Shown here piece after piece: positions 32,801 to 41,173 of a DNA stretch of 54,242 nucleotides. Numbering within the stretch: position 1 is the first letter of the stretch; every line of letters starts with the position of its first letter. This DNA is from Bacteroidales bacterium UBA5537. GTDB lineage: Bacteria > Bacteroidota > Bacteroidia > Bacteroidales > Lentimicrobiaceae. The stretch lies in contig DINP01000102.1 in NCBI GenBank assembly GCA_002426025.1, positions 58,189-112,430 on the forward strand, given 5' to 3'. The translations under genes were made by a program, and so were the position numbers. The notes beneath the pieces were generated by a model that ran no database searches, was not told the origin of the DNA, and saw only the letters and a program-made list of their open reading frames with translations.

Positions 32801-34716
32801 ATAGGGGTTATGTTGAACCAATGGTTGCCTCCATCAGGGGTAATCCAGAGTTTGGAAGGATTAGGTAAACTCCAGTTAGGATTTTCAAATGCTGCCGCAA
32901 TTACTTTATTGTTTGAAGGTGCGATTCTGATGGCAATTAGTTTTGGATCGCCCTCTGCGGGGAAATTGCTGATTTTTTGCCATGTTTCAGCCCCGTCGAT
33001 GGTTTTCCATACATTTCGCACGCCCACATACAAAGTATTGTGGTCCTCGGGGTCCATCGCGATTGGTTTGTCGTTCCGTCCGATCTCTGTTGAATCAGGA
33101 ATACCATAATAATTGAAAAAATTGCCTCCATCAACCGACTTAAGCAGGAAAATATGAGGTCTTGAGAAGTTAGGTGGAACACTGACCAGGTAAACTATTT
33201 TTGGGTCGGTATAGTCAATTAAGCCATCATAGGCATCTGACACCTTGGCGTTTTTAGTCCAGGTTCCTGTCTGAAAATTATAAAATGACAGGTTTGCATC
33301 CTGAGGCCCTGCATACATCATATTGCTGTTTTCGCCGATTGTAATATTATGGAACTGAGTTATATTCAGCCCATTACGTGTAATATCATACCAGGATTCA
33401 GCCCCGGTTTCCGATTTGCTTACGCCTCCATCATTGGCCATAAACATCAGGTCTTTATCCTTACCGGGGAAGACATGCAAATCGCGTATGTCATGGTGGT
33501 ACCTGTGATTGCTGCAAAAGATGTATTTTGCCGAGTCTTCTTCAATCCTGTATTTGTAGAGCCATATTCCGCCCAGATAAAACTCGTTCTCATCGGCAGG
33601 CGAAATCTTAAATTCCATCTTCCAGTAACCTGAAAAGGGATTGTATTTTAAATGTATGTCGCTGTATGTTAATCCATTGTCGGTTGATTTGAAGATTCGG
33701 TGTTGCGCAGACTGATTCACACCGGTTGTGTCAAAACTCTCCGACATAACCAGCAGAAGATCGGGATTGGATACAGTTTTAGCAACTTCAACGCGGCTGA
33801 TTACATAATTGGTATCAAGAGTAATTGTACCTGACTGGTCGTTCCAGGTGATTCCAGCATCTGTGCTCTTTAGGAAGCGGTTGCCGGTAGCGTAAATCGT
33901 TTCATGGTCTGCAGGGTCCTGAATAAGTGAGAACAATTCAGCGCCGTTATCAGAATAAACAGCTTCCCATGTTGCGGCAGCATCCGTGGTGCGATAAATT
34001 AACCCCTTTTGCCTGTACTCTGTGTTAACCAATGCCAGCATTGTGTCAGACTGATGAGGAAAAATAAACAGTTCCCGAACCGTGAAATTGGCAGCCATAA
34101 TTTCACTGTTGAGTCCTGTGTCTTCCCAGCTGACTCCGCCATCAAGGCTTTTCATAACGCCATTGCCATAAGCCCTGCCGAAACTTAAATTGCCGGTGCC
34201 AATGTAGATTTTGTTTTTATCTAATGGGTCAACCTGAATACTTAAAACGCCGGTTGTCAGGTAGTTATCTGTAAGGGATATCCAGTTCTGGCCGCCATCT
34301 GAAGTTCTGAAAATTCCTCCGGTATTGCTGCCTGCATAAATAGTCTGGAAATCAGTAGTGTCAATCCAGATAGAGGCTACCAGGCCAAGCTGCGAAAGCA
34401 CTTCATCTGTAGGCTTAAAAGGGCCAAGAGGATACCATTGGGCTGATTGATAATTATCAGGGATTTCACGTTCTGAAGTTGAAATTTGAAATGATTTTAA
34501 AGCCTGGTAATAGTTGCCCATGCTACCATTAATGTCAGCCCTGGCCGATGCAAACCATTCCTGGCGCATGAACTGTTTGCCCTTTAGAGCAGGGTGGTTT
34601 TTATTGTAATTCTGAGCTGATATCTTATTTTCAAGGCCGGAAATCAAATACAAAGAAATAAGGATTGCCAGGGAAAGTAACGAACGCTTTGAATATGTGG
34701 AGATATTTGTTTTCAT
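29848..34716 (-). CDS. Giant T9SS-secreted protein: sortilin/BNR-type propeller, beta-helix, sorting domain
   Basis: 1622 aa. Signal peptide at the N-terminus (LLSLAILISLYLISGLE). Residues about 90-780 are BNR/VPS10-like propeller repeats with many Asp-box-like motifs (SDGGQNWISL, SLDGGVSWED, STDNGLTYSD, TSDGGSTWQNY). Residues about 800-1200 look like a parallel beta-helix (GGRLTVKADI, LTNNGIALHQGSTG). A helical region of about 250 residues follows. The last 80 residues are a type A T9SS sorting domain (FTVYPVPARDFVVIDYY...LTSGTYLFVLKDG). It should be exported across the outer membrane and anchored or released. No catalytic motif is evident; adhesion or polymer binding is a guess. Confidence 0.9.
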   Translation of the reverse strand: MKTNISTYSKRSLLSLAILISLYLISGLENKISAQNYNKNHPALKGKQFMRQEWFASARADINGSMGNYYQALKSFQISTSEREIPDNYQSAQWYPLGPFKPTDEVLSQLGLVASIWIDTTDFQTIYAGSNTGGIFRTSDGGQNWISLTDNYLTTGVLSIQVDPLDKNKIYIGTGNLSFGRAYGNGVMKSLDGGVSWEDTGLNSEIMAANFTVRELFIFPHQSDTMLALVNTEYRQKGLIYRTTDAAATWEAVYSDNGAELFSLIQDPADHETIYATGNRFLKSTDAGITWNDQSGTITLDTNYVISRVEVAKTVSNPDLLLVMSESFDTTGVNQSAQHRIFKSTDNGLTYSDIHLKYNPFSGYWKMEFKISPADENEFYLGGIWLYKYRIEEDSAKYIFCSNHRYHHDIRDLHVFPGKDKDLMFMANDGGVSKSETGAESWYDITRNGLNITQFHNITIGENSNMMYAGPQDANLSFYNFQTGTWTKNAKVSDAYDGLIDYTDPKIVYLVSVPPNFSRPHIFLLKSVDGGNFFNYYGIPDSTEIGRNDKPIAMDPEDHNTLYVGVRNVWKTIDGAETWQKISNFPAEGDPKLIAIRIAPSNNKVIAAAFENPNWSLPNPSKLWITPDGGNHWFNITPIGSLSVEYAGISDITFHPEQPNKLWLSLDGEWENRRVYMTSDGGSTWQNYSEGLPALPVNTITYIEGAGYDVLLAATDAGIFYRDENMNQWERYGTGFPLTIVADIEVSYSRKKIIAGTFGRGLWETDLCLPLTEGNLVINDTVEWSGKRKVLQDVVINKGGRLTVKADIEMGIDRTIHVKPGGELIIDQACISNDCAGLWNGIRLYGSADYSNQALPQGKISLLHGGSIQYADTAIKTIGLDEEGNIISGAGGGIIYAHNAKFINNIRAVEINSTSGKNPSEFTLCQFLINKTLPDGTVPGDLVTIKGSDGIKFTSCQFENLLPLSPIPYRDRATGINSYNASFIVDKLPTNDSIPFGINTNALFRQLATGIHATTSTPADQAHISNARFERNLTGVYLAGMNLSSVKDSYFNLNSPSINDSLTPSSAAIYMDHCAFSELSGNAIKGPLGIIVPKSKSSGIIVNQSGETNQTIFGNSISNTNFALIAQNENRSIDGFSGLRILFNWFNGNEYDICITNDSILTNNGIALHQGSTGSGTAAPAGNRFSRSKLHRDSDIHNAGKNIFYHFSNNADSLNKDPIRYFQVYPVEGIMPFPADSAFRPEYLTMSGDLLAGQFAYYNELSGQTDANFHSKLDNGNKALLMAEIESCTPVRAQELIARLLNISPFLSPQILSALVSQQGNIPNVLIHKVLLQNPHFIRNKPLMEAIEGMSPPLTNYMIAELANLYNHYSGLELQESLMADIRARRDFLFGKLAFEFSIPELADNQQTLLIEHLRSDDRPESHYLAAFKALDAGQSSIADDILSHMQVVFDNLDMDKHAHLESLFEFTKQISSNGLLPDTLNSEQTESLYYLMQFPETEVFAINALEFYSSLTYNHPYLFPGSYQAAQPPSIPPVVFSGDGFTVYPVPARDFVVIDYYSESDLTDGMLKIHSISGQLSGEFKLANSYGQQIIDVSQLTSGTYLFVLKDGPRIIGEQKVVISR

Positions 34717-34961
34717 GGTTTTAGCCCGTTCTGAATATGTAGTATGTCAAGTAATGTCAAGGCCAAAAAGAGCCTATTGATTACATTCTGAAATAATTAC
34801 GGTTTCCCGGAAGTGCAAAATGCTGAATCAATATTCCAAAGATAGGCAAATACAAAATAAGTTAAGAGAAGGTCAATGAATATTACTTCTTTCTTGAAAT
34901 GGGAGAGTGTAATACAGATTCGAGTGAATGTATATGCTGACTGGCTTCGCAATATTTCATT
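34717..34961. other. Gap between the giant T9SS gene and the cupin gene
   Basis: About 245 bases, AT-rich, with no convincing gene. A short minus-strand frame at 34797-35048 overlaps the cupin gene and has no family features. Confidence 0.5.
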
Positions 34962-34980
34962 CAGGAAACAGGAAAGGAAA
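34962..34980. repeat. Short heptamer repeat 3' of the cupin gene
   Basis: CAGGAAA twice followed by GGAAACT-like sequence, directly against the stop codon (34981-34983). Only two copies, so it could be chance, but it matches the 7-bp, stop-adjacent pattern seen elsewhere in the window. Confidence 0.4.
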
Positions 34981-35295
34981 CTATTGGGTTTTAAGTAACT
35001 TGATAACCAGCACTTTAAAACTACTGACAGAAATATTCTCAAGGCCACGGTTTACACCGGCACCTATAATGATACTCTGGTCTTTCTGCACTAGAAACTT
35101 TTCCGAATCGGACTCAAGCATGGCTTTTCCTTCAAGTACATAAAAAATTACATCGAAGGGATTGGCATGTTTTTCGATCTTTTCGCCTGGTTTTAACTGA
35201 AGGTGGACAACATCAGCAGCATCGTGATGAGCAACAATATGCCCGTCGAGGGCAAACTGAACCTTAGGCGCTTCTTGCAGTCTGGTAATTTTCAT
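34981..35295 (-). CDS. Cupin-domain protein
   Basis: 104 aa, a single small cupin barrel: LKPGEKIEKHANPFDVIFYVLEGKAMLE and QSIIIGAGVNRGLENIS match the two cupin motifs, though several metal-binding His positions are replaced. Its start overlaps the 3' end of the PepSY membrane-protein gene by 32 bases, so the two are translationally linked. A second cupin of the same type lies at 37057-37386. Cupins of this kind recur near nitrosative-stress genes in anaerobes; the ligand is unknown. Confidence 0.85.
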   Translation of the reverse strand: MKITRLQEAPKVQFALDGHIVAHHDAADVVHLQLKPGEKIEKHANPFDVIFYVLEGKAMLESDSEKFLVQKDQSIIIGAGVNRGLENISVSSFKVLVIKLLKTQ

Positions 35296-36829
35296 TACAG
35301 TTTTCCTTTATGATTGATTTCTTCTTTTTTCGTTTACGCGCTCTGTACCACATAATTGTACCGGTGATGATAATGAGCAATGTAGTAAGCCCCATCAATG
35401 GAACATACAGAATGTAAAAATCACCTAAAATTACTGAAAAAATACGGCCGGTATGGACTTCGAGTGCAACATTCCATAAAGAAACCGGTATACCTGAAAT
35501 TTCTGCAGGCATTTTAGGGGCAAATTGTTCATGACCAAGTGGTATCCATCCTGCATCGTAATCAACAATCGCAACAGGAATGGAATTTTTACTGATTACT
35601 CCCGTTACTGCTGTCGCCCCAAAAGGGTTTCCTTGCTTTGTTTCGTTGATGATTTTACCTGTTATCATGTCAATAACCACATTCCGTTCAGGATACCACC
35701 GGAAAAGCCCGCTAAATGACCCAACCATTAATGCCCCATCATCCAGATATTCAAAAGCGGTTATTCCCATTACACTTACCGGGGGTTGAGTACGGAAAGG
35801 CCTGCAAAAGTTTTCTGCTCCCAGATTAGTTTCAAAAAAGCCTTCACTTGTCGAGAAGATCAGGCGTTGATTGGCCGAATCAATAACAAAATCGCGCAAT
35901 TTATCGTGCCAGTGGTTGCGGTTGTTGAGAACAGAACCGGGAATGGGATTGACCCGTGAATTTGCAATGGGTATCAGCAGCGGTGGTCTCAGAAACATGC
36001 CACTGATAACAGTAATAAGCAGGATTATCAAAGCATAAATCCCGATTTTTGTGTGCCATTTTATTGATGACCGGTTAAATTTCTGAAGTCTGAGCCTTAT
36101 TGAAGAACGTATTCTTTTAGCGAATTTAGGCAACAGGGTGTAATAAAATCCACTCAACGTAATGAATACCAAGATTAAACCAACCAGATCAACCAATAGT
36201 TTCCCCGGAATACCAAGCAATTCACCGCTGTGAATTACCCACAGGGAGGTAAAGAGTCCCACTTTCCCATCAGCGCCATCAGGAATGCCGGGTGTGATTT
36301 TTTTGAATTCAGCCTTATCTTTCCGGGTGTCCATATTGTAAAGCTGGTCACGGGTCATTACCCAAAGCTGACTTTGGTATTCTACCAATTTTACTACGCG
36401 TGGGTTATTTTCGGGCAAAGCGATCTTTTGCCAACGTTTAGCAGACGTGTTGTAGTGGAAAAGTCCGAAGAGGCTGCCGGCATACAATTGCTGATCGCTT
36501 GTGCGCAGCATGGTAAATATTTTCCTGTGGTCAATTCCCGTAATGAATCCGCTGTTAAAGTCAGAAAATTGATTAAAAGCGGAATCTGTTTCCCAGATTC
36601 CGATATTTCCATAAACCAATTGTCGGTTGTTTTCTATTGGTAATGAACCTTTTATTGCTGCCAGGTTCCAGTTTTTGTAGCTATAAACAGATGGCATCAG
36701 CTTGCGCGAAACATTCACCCCCGAAAATAATTGCCGGTGATTCATAACTATTCCCGAAAGGGAAAACAAAATCAAAAACAGGCCGATGATCAAGGAAGGC
36801 CATTTATGATATTTGCGGAGAGTCTTCAT
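35264..36829 (-). CDS. PepSY-associated TM protein (PiuB-like)
   Basis: 521 aa. TM1 is SLIIGLFLILFSLSGIVMNHRQLF, a classical PepSY-TM start. A large extracytoplasmic domain with propeller-like repeats follows (VYGNIGIWETD, LYAGSLFGLFHYN, LWVMTRDQLYNMD). Then WVIHSGELLGIPGKLLVDLVGLILV, WHTKIGIYALIILLITVISGMFL, a second periplasmic stretch and a last helix (MGLTTLLIIITGTIMWYRARKRKKK). The conserved H in TM1 and WH before TM3 are haem- or quinone-ligand-like in relatives. Family members act in iron or redox processes at the inner membrane. It stands in the NO/nitrite region; function unproven. Confidence 0.85.
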   Translation of the reverse strand: MKTLRKYHKWPSLIIGLFLILFSLSGIVMNHRQLFSGVNVSRKLMPSVYSYKNWNLAAIKGSLPIENNRQLVYGNIGIWETDSAFNQFSDFNSGFITGIDHRKIFTMLRTSDQQLYAGSLFGLFHYNTSAKRWQKIALPENNPRVVKLVEYQSQLWVMTRDQLYNMDTRKDKAEFKKITPGIPDGADGKVGLFTSLWVIHSGELLGIPGKLLVDLVGLILVFITLSGFYYTLLPKFAKRIRSSIRLRLQKFNRSSIKWHTKIGIYALIILLITVISGMFLRPPLLIPIANSRVNPIPGSVLNNRNHWHDKLRDFVIDSANQRLIFSTSEGFFETNLGAENFCRPFRTQPPVSVMGITAFEYLDDGALMVGSFSGLFRWYPERNVVIDMITGKIINETKQGNPFGATAVTGVISKNSIPVAIVDYDAGWIPLGHEQFAPKMPAEISGIPVSLWNVALEVHTGRIFSVILGDFYILYVPLMGLTTLLIIITGTIMWYRARKRKKKKSIIKENCNENYQTARSA

Positions 36830-36852
36830 TTAGGTTGATGGAATGTTGGCCC

Positions 36853-36884
36853 TTCGAAAAGATCTCAGGGTGAAAATGATGGAA
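36853..36884. repeat. REP-like element, copy A
   Basis: 32 bases that match copy B at 41023-41054 in 30 positions. The core CCCTTCGAAAAGATCTCAGGG can fold through CCCT/AGGG and resembles the widespread intergenic palindromes of the form CCTTCGACTTCGCTCAGG. It lies 23 bases upstream of the PepSY gene start. Confidence 0.65.
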
Positions 36885-36928
36885 GAAAGGAAGAATGGAA
36901 GAATGCAAGGATGCAAGGATGGGAAAAG
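36881..36928. repeat. Octamer array upstream of the PepSY gene
   Basis: Six 8-mers in phase: GGAAGAAA, GGAAGAAT twice, GCAAGGAT twice, GGGAAAAG. It directly continues REP-like copy A. Confidence 0.75.
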
Positions 36929-36981
36929 TTTACAACGAATAACTAAAAATTAATAATTACCCGGTTCAGCCTCAGGCATCA

Positions 36982-37016
36982 ATCGTAAATTTAAAATCGT
37001 AAATCGTAAATTCCAT
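36982..37016. repeat. Heptamer array (ATCGTAA type)
   Basis: Five 7-mers in phase: ATCGTAA, ATTTAAA, ATCGTAA, ATCGTAA, ATTCCAT. It lies between the octamer array and a second heptamer array. Confidence 0.65.
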
Positions 37017-37024
37017 TGCCCCAT

Positions 37025-37055
37025 GCCCTGCGCCCTGTGCGCTGTGCCCTGTGCC
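37025..37055. repeat. Heptamer array (GCCCTGT type) abutting the cupin stop
   Basis: GCCCTGC, GCCCTGT, GCGCTGT, GCCCTGT, GCC: four and a half GC-rich 7-mers ending one base before the cupin stop codon (37057-37059). Confidence 0.8.
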
Positions 37056-37056
37056 A

Positions 37057-37386
37057 TTAAGCCTTAATCATCGTCAGCACCATTTTAAATTTGGTGATTG
37101 AATTTACAGCATGTGGAATATTGGCCGGCATAATAATTACATCTCCTTCTTTCATTTTGTTGGGCTCACCACCTATCATGATTTCAGCTTCGCCTTCTAC
37201 AATCTGAATCATTGCATCAAAAGGTGCAGTGTGCTCGCTGAGTTTTTGTCCTTTATCAAATGCGAACAGGCTGACGTTTCCGGTACTTTTTTCAAGCACA
37301 CGCATACTTACAATACCGCCATCAGAATATTCAATTTCATTGTTGAAAATAAATGCCTTTCTGTTGTTGAATTTATTTGATTCCAT
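37057..37386 (-). CDS. Cupin-domain protein, second copy
   Basis: 109 aa from the ATG at 37386. Cupin motifs: FDKGQKLSEHTAPFDAMIQIVEGEAEIMIGG and GDVIIMPANIPHAVNSI, with metal-ligand His residues better preserved than in the first cupin. It is the last gene of the DUF438 - DUF1858/DUF2249 - cupin operon, 25 bases after the preceding stop. Probably a small redox- or ligand-sensing barrel; function unknown. Confidence 0.9.
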   Translation of the reverse strand: MESNKFNNRKAFIFNNEIEYSDGGIVSMRVLEKSTGNVSLFAFDKGQKLSEHTAPFDAMIQIVEGEAEIMIGGEPNKMKEGDVIIMPANIPHAVNSITKFKMVLTMIKA

Positions 37387-37411
37387 GTTTTTGATTATTA
37401 GTGGTTTGATA

Positions 37412-37933
37412 TTATTTTTTTGCTGAAAAATAGATGGTATAAATATCGTCATTGCCTTTGCTTACCCAATGGTCGAAATTGAGGCTAGAAGCCTTGTCAA
37501 TCAGCGGAGCAGGTAAGAAAGGTGCAACCAGTTTAAAGATTTTGCCGGTTTCAAGATTTTTCAAATCGGCAACAACCTGGTTTACAGGATGCTCGCCAGC
37601 AGCAAGCATGGGGCGGGCATCAAGTTCGGTGGCGATATTGGTTTCGTTGAACCATTCTGGTTTTTCTGTATTATACATTGCGTTTTCTTTTTGGTTAAAT
37701 AAATCCTGTCCGATTTCGGCTCTTAACTTATTGATAAGGTCTTCAATTTTAACATTGCCAATGGCAGCAGCCTGCTGAATTGTAGCAATTTTTGCCACTG
37801 TTTTCCGCAAAACCGGATTCTGAAGTTTTTTAAAAGCCGGTACATAACCTATAAGTACAGCCTCCAGTTGCGGATAGGCTTCTATAAGTTGCAGGACTTT
37901 GGTTTTTGGGGTTATTATGAGTTCGTTTTCCAT
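37412..37933 (-). CDS. DUF1858 plus DUF2249 protein
   Basis: 173 aa. Residues 3-65 are a DUF1858/ScdA_N-type domain (ITPKTKVLQLIEAYPQLEAVLIGYVPAFKKLQNP). Residues about 100-170 match DUF2249 (ATELDARPMLAAGEHPVNQVVADLKNLETGKIFKLVAPFLPAPLIDKA). Both are common beside hemerythrin-like Fe-S repair or NO-response genes (ScdA/YtfE/RIC type). It follows the DUF438/hemerythrin gene by 12 bases and precedes the cupin, forming one operon. Confidence 0.9.
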   Translation of the reverse strand: MENELIITPKTKVLQLIEAYPQLEAVLIGYVPAFKKLQNPVLRKTVAKIATIQQAAAIGNVKIEDLINKLRAEIGQDLFNQKENAMYNTEKPEWFNETNIATELDARPMLAAGEHPVNQVVADLKNLETGKIFKLVAPFLPAPLIDKASSLNFDHWVSKGNDDIYTIYFSAKK

Positions 37934-37945
37934 TGGAAATTAATT

Positions 37946-39175
37946 TTAGGTGTATGACAAAATGCGTTGCTCACCTTCCAGCTCGCGGTAGCGGTTTACA
38001 TTATGTGAAACTTCAAGAGTACCAAGATATTCACCTTTTTCATCGCGCATAGCGAAGTATTCGATGTGGATCATTTTACCACCCATATTAATCCAGAACG
38101 GAGCACGGCTTTGACGACCGGTTTTAAAATCGTCAATAATTTTATCTACAATATGTGCACTTGCCGGTGGATGGCAATGCCGCACATCGCGGTTGAGAAT
38201 GGCACGGTTGCGCTGAAAAATGCGTTCTGCACCCTGTGAAAAGTATTTAACCTTGTCGTCTTTATCAACAAAGGTCATGTCAATCGGCAGTGTGTTTAAA
38301 ATGGCCAGCAGTTCGCCGGCTGTAAAACCGCCGGATGGCAATTGGATGTAATTTCCGGTTTTTTGCACATCGTCAACACTGGTTTCTTCTGCCCACGTTG
38401 GTTTCCAGGTAATCTGTGGGTCGTAGAGGCAAAAACCGATTTCGAGTGATTGCTTGCTTATTTCGTACCATTCAGCTTCTGTTAGCTTATCAAGAGCCAT
38501 CGGGAAAAGTATTTGCTCCTCTTTTACCGTCATGTCATCAATGCCAAAAAGCGCCTGGCTTAATACAATTTCAGCGGAAGCGAGTAAATCTTCACGTGTA
38601 ATATTGTCAACCTGAAGGATTTCGATACTTCCTTTAATCAGTTCCCTTATTTCGTCGTGCTTTCCCCACATTACTTTCGGCGGTCCGGTTACCCCTTTGC
38701 TTTCCAGATATGGGAAAAGCAGGTATTCCTTGCGCTGGTAATGCTTGTCGGCATCAAATAAATTATTGAACAAACCGCGTAATTTCAGAACTTTATCCTG
38801 AATGTCAGCATTACCGCTTTGCTTTATCTCCTCGAGAATAGCGTTTGCCTGCGCGGTGGTTAGCAACAGGGCTTCATTCTCTTTGGTAAACAGATCAACC
38901 GGATGCCCGGCTGGGATTGACTGCGAGCCGCTCAGGTCAATATTTCCCTGAAGCACTGCAGAATGCGCATCGCAGAGTTTTAAAACCTCTTCTTCGGGAA
39001 GACCTTCGCTGATCAGTTCCTGTTCCACCTCAACAACTTCGCCATAAGGAATTTGCTTGAGACTTTGCATTAGTTCCTGCCTTACTGATTCCTGTGAATT
39101 GCCCTCGTGAAGTTTCAGAATAAGCTCTTTAAGTTGAGCTTTGCGTTTATCGGAGTTATTTATAAGTTCACTCAT
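37946..39175 (-). CDS. DUF438 / hemerythrin-like / PAS protein
   Basis: 409 aa. Residues about 10-80 are DUF438 (LKELILKLHEGNSQESVRQELMQSL). Residues about 90-240 form a hemerythrin-like four-helix bundle with di-iron ligand His/Glu (AGHPVDLFTKENEALL, HYQRKEYLLFPYLESK, MWGKHDEIRELIKGS, KEEQILFPMALDKL). Residues about 275-405 are PAS-like (VDKDDKVKYFSQGAERIFQRNR, HCHPPASAHIVDKI, MRDEKGEYLGTLEVSHNV). The combination fits an O2/NO-binding sensor or Fe-S repair factor. First gene of a three-gene operon; hcp lies upstream. Confidence 0.92.
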   Translation of the reverse strand: MSELINNSDKRKAQLKELILKLHEGNSQESVRQELMQSLKQIPYGEVVEVEQELISEGLPEEEVLKLCDAHSAVLQGNIDLSGSQSIPAGHPVDLFTKENEALLLTTAQANAILEEIKQSGNADIQDKVLKLRGLFNNLFDADKHYQRKEYLLFPYLESKGVTGPPKVMWGKHDEIRELIKGSIEILQVDNITREDLLASAEIVLSQALFGIDDMTVKEEQILFPMALDKLTEAEWYEISKQSLEIGFCLYDPQITWKPTWAEETSVDDVQKTGNYIQLPSGGFTAGELLAILNTLPIDMTFVDKDDKVKYFSQGAERIFQRNRAILNRDVRHCHPPASAHIVDKIIDDFKTGRQSRAPFWINMGGKMIHIEYFAMRDEKGEYLGTLEVSHNVNRYRELEGEQRILSYT

Positions 39176-39240
39176 GACGTTAAGGATTTATGGTTTGAAA
39201 TTACAAAGCAAATTCACTTTGTTTCTTTGCTTCATGTATC

Positions 39241-39280
39241 AACCATACCTGCCGGCATTTTGTTTTACCGGCAGGTGGTT
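39241..39280. other. GC-rich hairpin between hcp and the DUF438 operon
   Basis: ACCTGCCGG-12 nt-CCGGCAGGT with an outer AACC/GGTT extension. It follows hcp by 11 bases but has no U-run on either side, so it may stabilise an mRNA end or work as a Rho-type or weak terminator. Confidence 0.5.
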
Positions 39281-39291
39281 TATTGTATTAT

Positions 39292-40953
39292 TTAGTTCTG
39301 GAAAAGTTTCATGTCCTCGTCAACTGATCCGATAGGGGCAATGCCAAAAGTATTTACAAGTACATTGGCAACATTGGGCGACAAGAATGCCGGAAGGGTA
39401 GGGCCGAGGTGAATATTCTTCACTCCAAGTGATAGCAGTGCAAGCAAAACGATCACGGCTTTCTGTTCGTACCAGGCGATGTTGTAAGCAATTGGTAATT
39501 CATTGATGTCGTTAAGTTCGAAAACCTCTTTCAGTTTCATTGCGATAACTGCCAGTGAATAAGAGTCGTTGCATTGTCCGGCATCGAGTACGCGTGGAAT
39601 TCCACCGATATCGCCCAAAGGCAGTTTGTTGTACCTGTATTTGGCACATCCTGCAGTTAGGATTACAGTATCTTTGGGAAGCTTTTCAGCAAATTCGGTG
39701 TAGTAGTTGCGGTCTTTCATTCTGCCATCGCAGCCTGCCATTACAAAGAATTTGCGAATGGCACCTGATTTGACAGCATCAACAACTTTATCGGCCAGGG
39801 CAAAAACCTGGGCATGGGCAAATCCGCCGATAATCTCACCAGTTTCAATCTCAACCGGGGGTTGGCAGGTTTTTGCAAGCGAAATTATTTCAGAGAAATC
39901 TTTCATACCACCATTTTCGCGGTCAGCAATGTGCTTGAACCCAGCAAAACCCGAAGCTCCCGTGGTGAAAACCTTATCGCTGTAAGCCGCATTTGATGGT
40001 GGAGGAACGATACAATTGGTGGTGAATAAAATTGGACCATTGAAAGATTCAAACTCTTCTTTCTGCTTCCACCAGGCACTTCCATAGTTGCCAACAAATT
40101 GACTGTATTTTTTAAAAGCAGGATAATAATTGGCTGGCAGCATTTCGCTGTGGGTATATACGTCAACTCCGGTTCCTTCTGTCTGCTTCAGCAGTTCTTC
40201 CATATCTTTCAGGTCGTGTCCGCTGATGAGAATTCCCGGTTTGTCGCTAACGCCGATATTCACTTTGGTAATTTCAGGATTGCCGTAGGCTGTTGTATTG
40301 GCTTTGTCGAGTAAGGCCATTACATCTACGCCAAATTTGCCGGTTTCCATTACCAGTGCGATGTTTTCATCCAGTGTCATGGTATCGTCAAGCATCAAAG
40401 CAAGGACTTTTTGAACATGAGCATCAACCCCTGCATCTTCAAATCCGAGGTTGAGTGCGTGTTCAGCGTAGGCTGACATCCCCTTTATGCCGTAAAGTGC
40501 AAGAGCCCTGAGTGAGCGGATATCATCATCTGGTGCATCAATCCGGCCTTCAGTAGCAAAAGCTTTTGATAAAATTGCTTCATTGTTTTCGGGAACCCAG
40601 TTGCAGAAATCGCAGTCGGCCAGGTTGTCGAATTTTACTCCGGCATCAATTGTCTTTTGTTTCATCCGGTCACGAAGTTCGACCGTTTTGTAGATTTGAC
40701 CAATAAATTTTAAACGGTCGAAGTTGGCATTCGTAATTGTTGAGAAAAGAGCGTGATGAACGAAGCGGTTAACTTCGGTATCTTCAACACCTGCACTTCT
40801 GGCTTTGGTTGAAAAGTAGCTCAAACCTTTAAGGACACTTACATTTAAATCCTGAAGGTTAATAACTTCAGCATCAATCCCGCAGACTCCTTTGGGACCT
40901 GTGCAGCCGATTCCTTTGGCCGCTTCCTGGCATTGGTAACAAAACATGCTCAT
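39292..40953 (-). CDS. hcp: Hybrid cluster protein (hydroxylamine reductase / NO reductase-S-nitrosylase)
   Basis: 553 aa. The N-terminal cluster motif is C-x2-C-x8-C-x6-C (FCYQCQEAAKGIGCTGPKGVC). The hybrid-cluster ligands follow in conserved contexts: LISGHDLKDMEELL, HSEMLPANYYPAFKKY, FTTNCIVPP, GCDGRMKDRNYYTEF, LTAGCAKYRYNKL, DAGQCNDSYS and the late Glu/Cys region. Hcp removes NO and hydroxylamine during anaerobic nitrite use. The dicluster ferredoxin encoded two genes upstream is a plausible electron donor, since no hcr is present. Confidence 0.97.
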   Translation of the reverse strand: MSMFCYQCQEAAKGIGCTGPKGVCGIDAEVINLQDLNVSVLKGLSYFSTKARSAGVEDTEVNRFVHHALFSTITNANFDRLKFIGQIYKTVELRDRMKQKTIDAGVKFDNLADCDFCNWVPENNEAILSKAFATEGRIDAPDDDIRSLRALALYGIKGMSAYAEHALNLGFEDAGVDAHVQKVLALMLDDTMTLDENIALVMETGKFGVDVMALLDKANTTAYGNPEITKVNIGVSDKPGILISGHDLKDMEELLKQTEGTGVDVYTHSEMLPANYYPAFKKYSQFVGNYGSAWWKQKEEFESFNGPILFTTNCIVPPPSNAAYSDKVFTTGASGFAGFKHIADRENGGMKDFSEIISLAKTCQPPVEIETGEIIGGFAHAQVFALADKVVDAVKSGAIRKFFVMAGCDGRMKDRNYYTEFAEKLPKDTVILTAGCAKYRYNKLPLGDIGGIPRVLDAGQCNDSYSLAVIAMKLKEVFELNDINELPIAYNIAWYEQKAVIVLLALLSLGVKNIHLGPTLPAFLSPNVANVLVNTFGIAPIGSVDEDMKLFQN

Positions 40954-41022
40954 TGATTTTTTATTTTTTAGAGTTAGTATTAGTTGGTATTTAGTTATTT
41001 CTTGTTTTGGGTAGATGGGCTC

Positions 41023-41054
41023 TTCGAAAAGATATCAGGGTGAAAAGGATGGAA
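41023..41054. repeat. REP-like element, copy B
   Basis: 30 of 32 bases match copy A at 36853-36884, in the same orientation. It is also followed directly by an octamer array and also lies upstream of a minus-strand gene (hcp). Confidence 0.65.
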
Positions 41055-41082
41055 TGGTGGAATATCGGAATGATGGAAAATT
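41051..41082. repeat. Octamer array upstream of hcp
   Basis: Four 8-mers in phase: GGAATGGT, GGAATATC, GGAATGAT, GGAAAATT. Consensus GGAAnnnT, like the arrays at 22264 and 36881. Confidence 0.65.
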
Positions 41083-41146
41083 GGTACTCTGATTTGTCAT
41101 CATTCGTGGCTTCGATACGTTGCGAATTTACATTCATCCTGCATAT

Positions 41147-41164
41147 TTGCATTTATAAATGCAA
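41147..41164. promoter_or_regulatory. 18-bp perfect palindrome upstream of hcp
   Basis: TTGCATTTATAAATGCAA. Its 12-bp core CATTTATAAATG recurs in the promoter of the first Rrf2 gene (44011-44022). The half-site ATTTATAAAT/ATGcATTT pattern resembles NsrR boxes. It lies about 195 bases before the hcp start, so control of hcp is inferred. Confidence 0.55.
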
Positions 41165-41173
41165 CTACTAAGC

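Noticed and set aside
34797..35048. 83-aa minus-strand frame between the giant T9SS gene and the cupin gene
   Set aside because: Overlaps the cupin coding sequence in another frame, Phe/Leu/Ser-rich, no domain.
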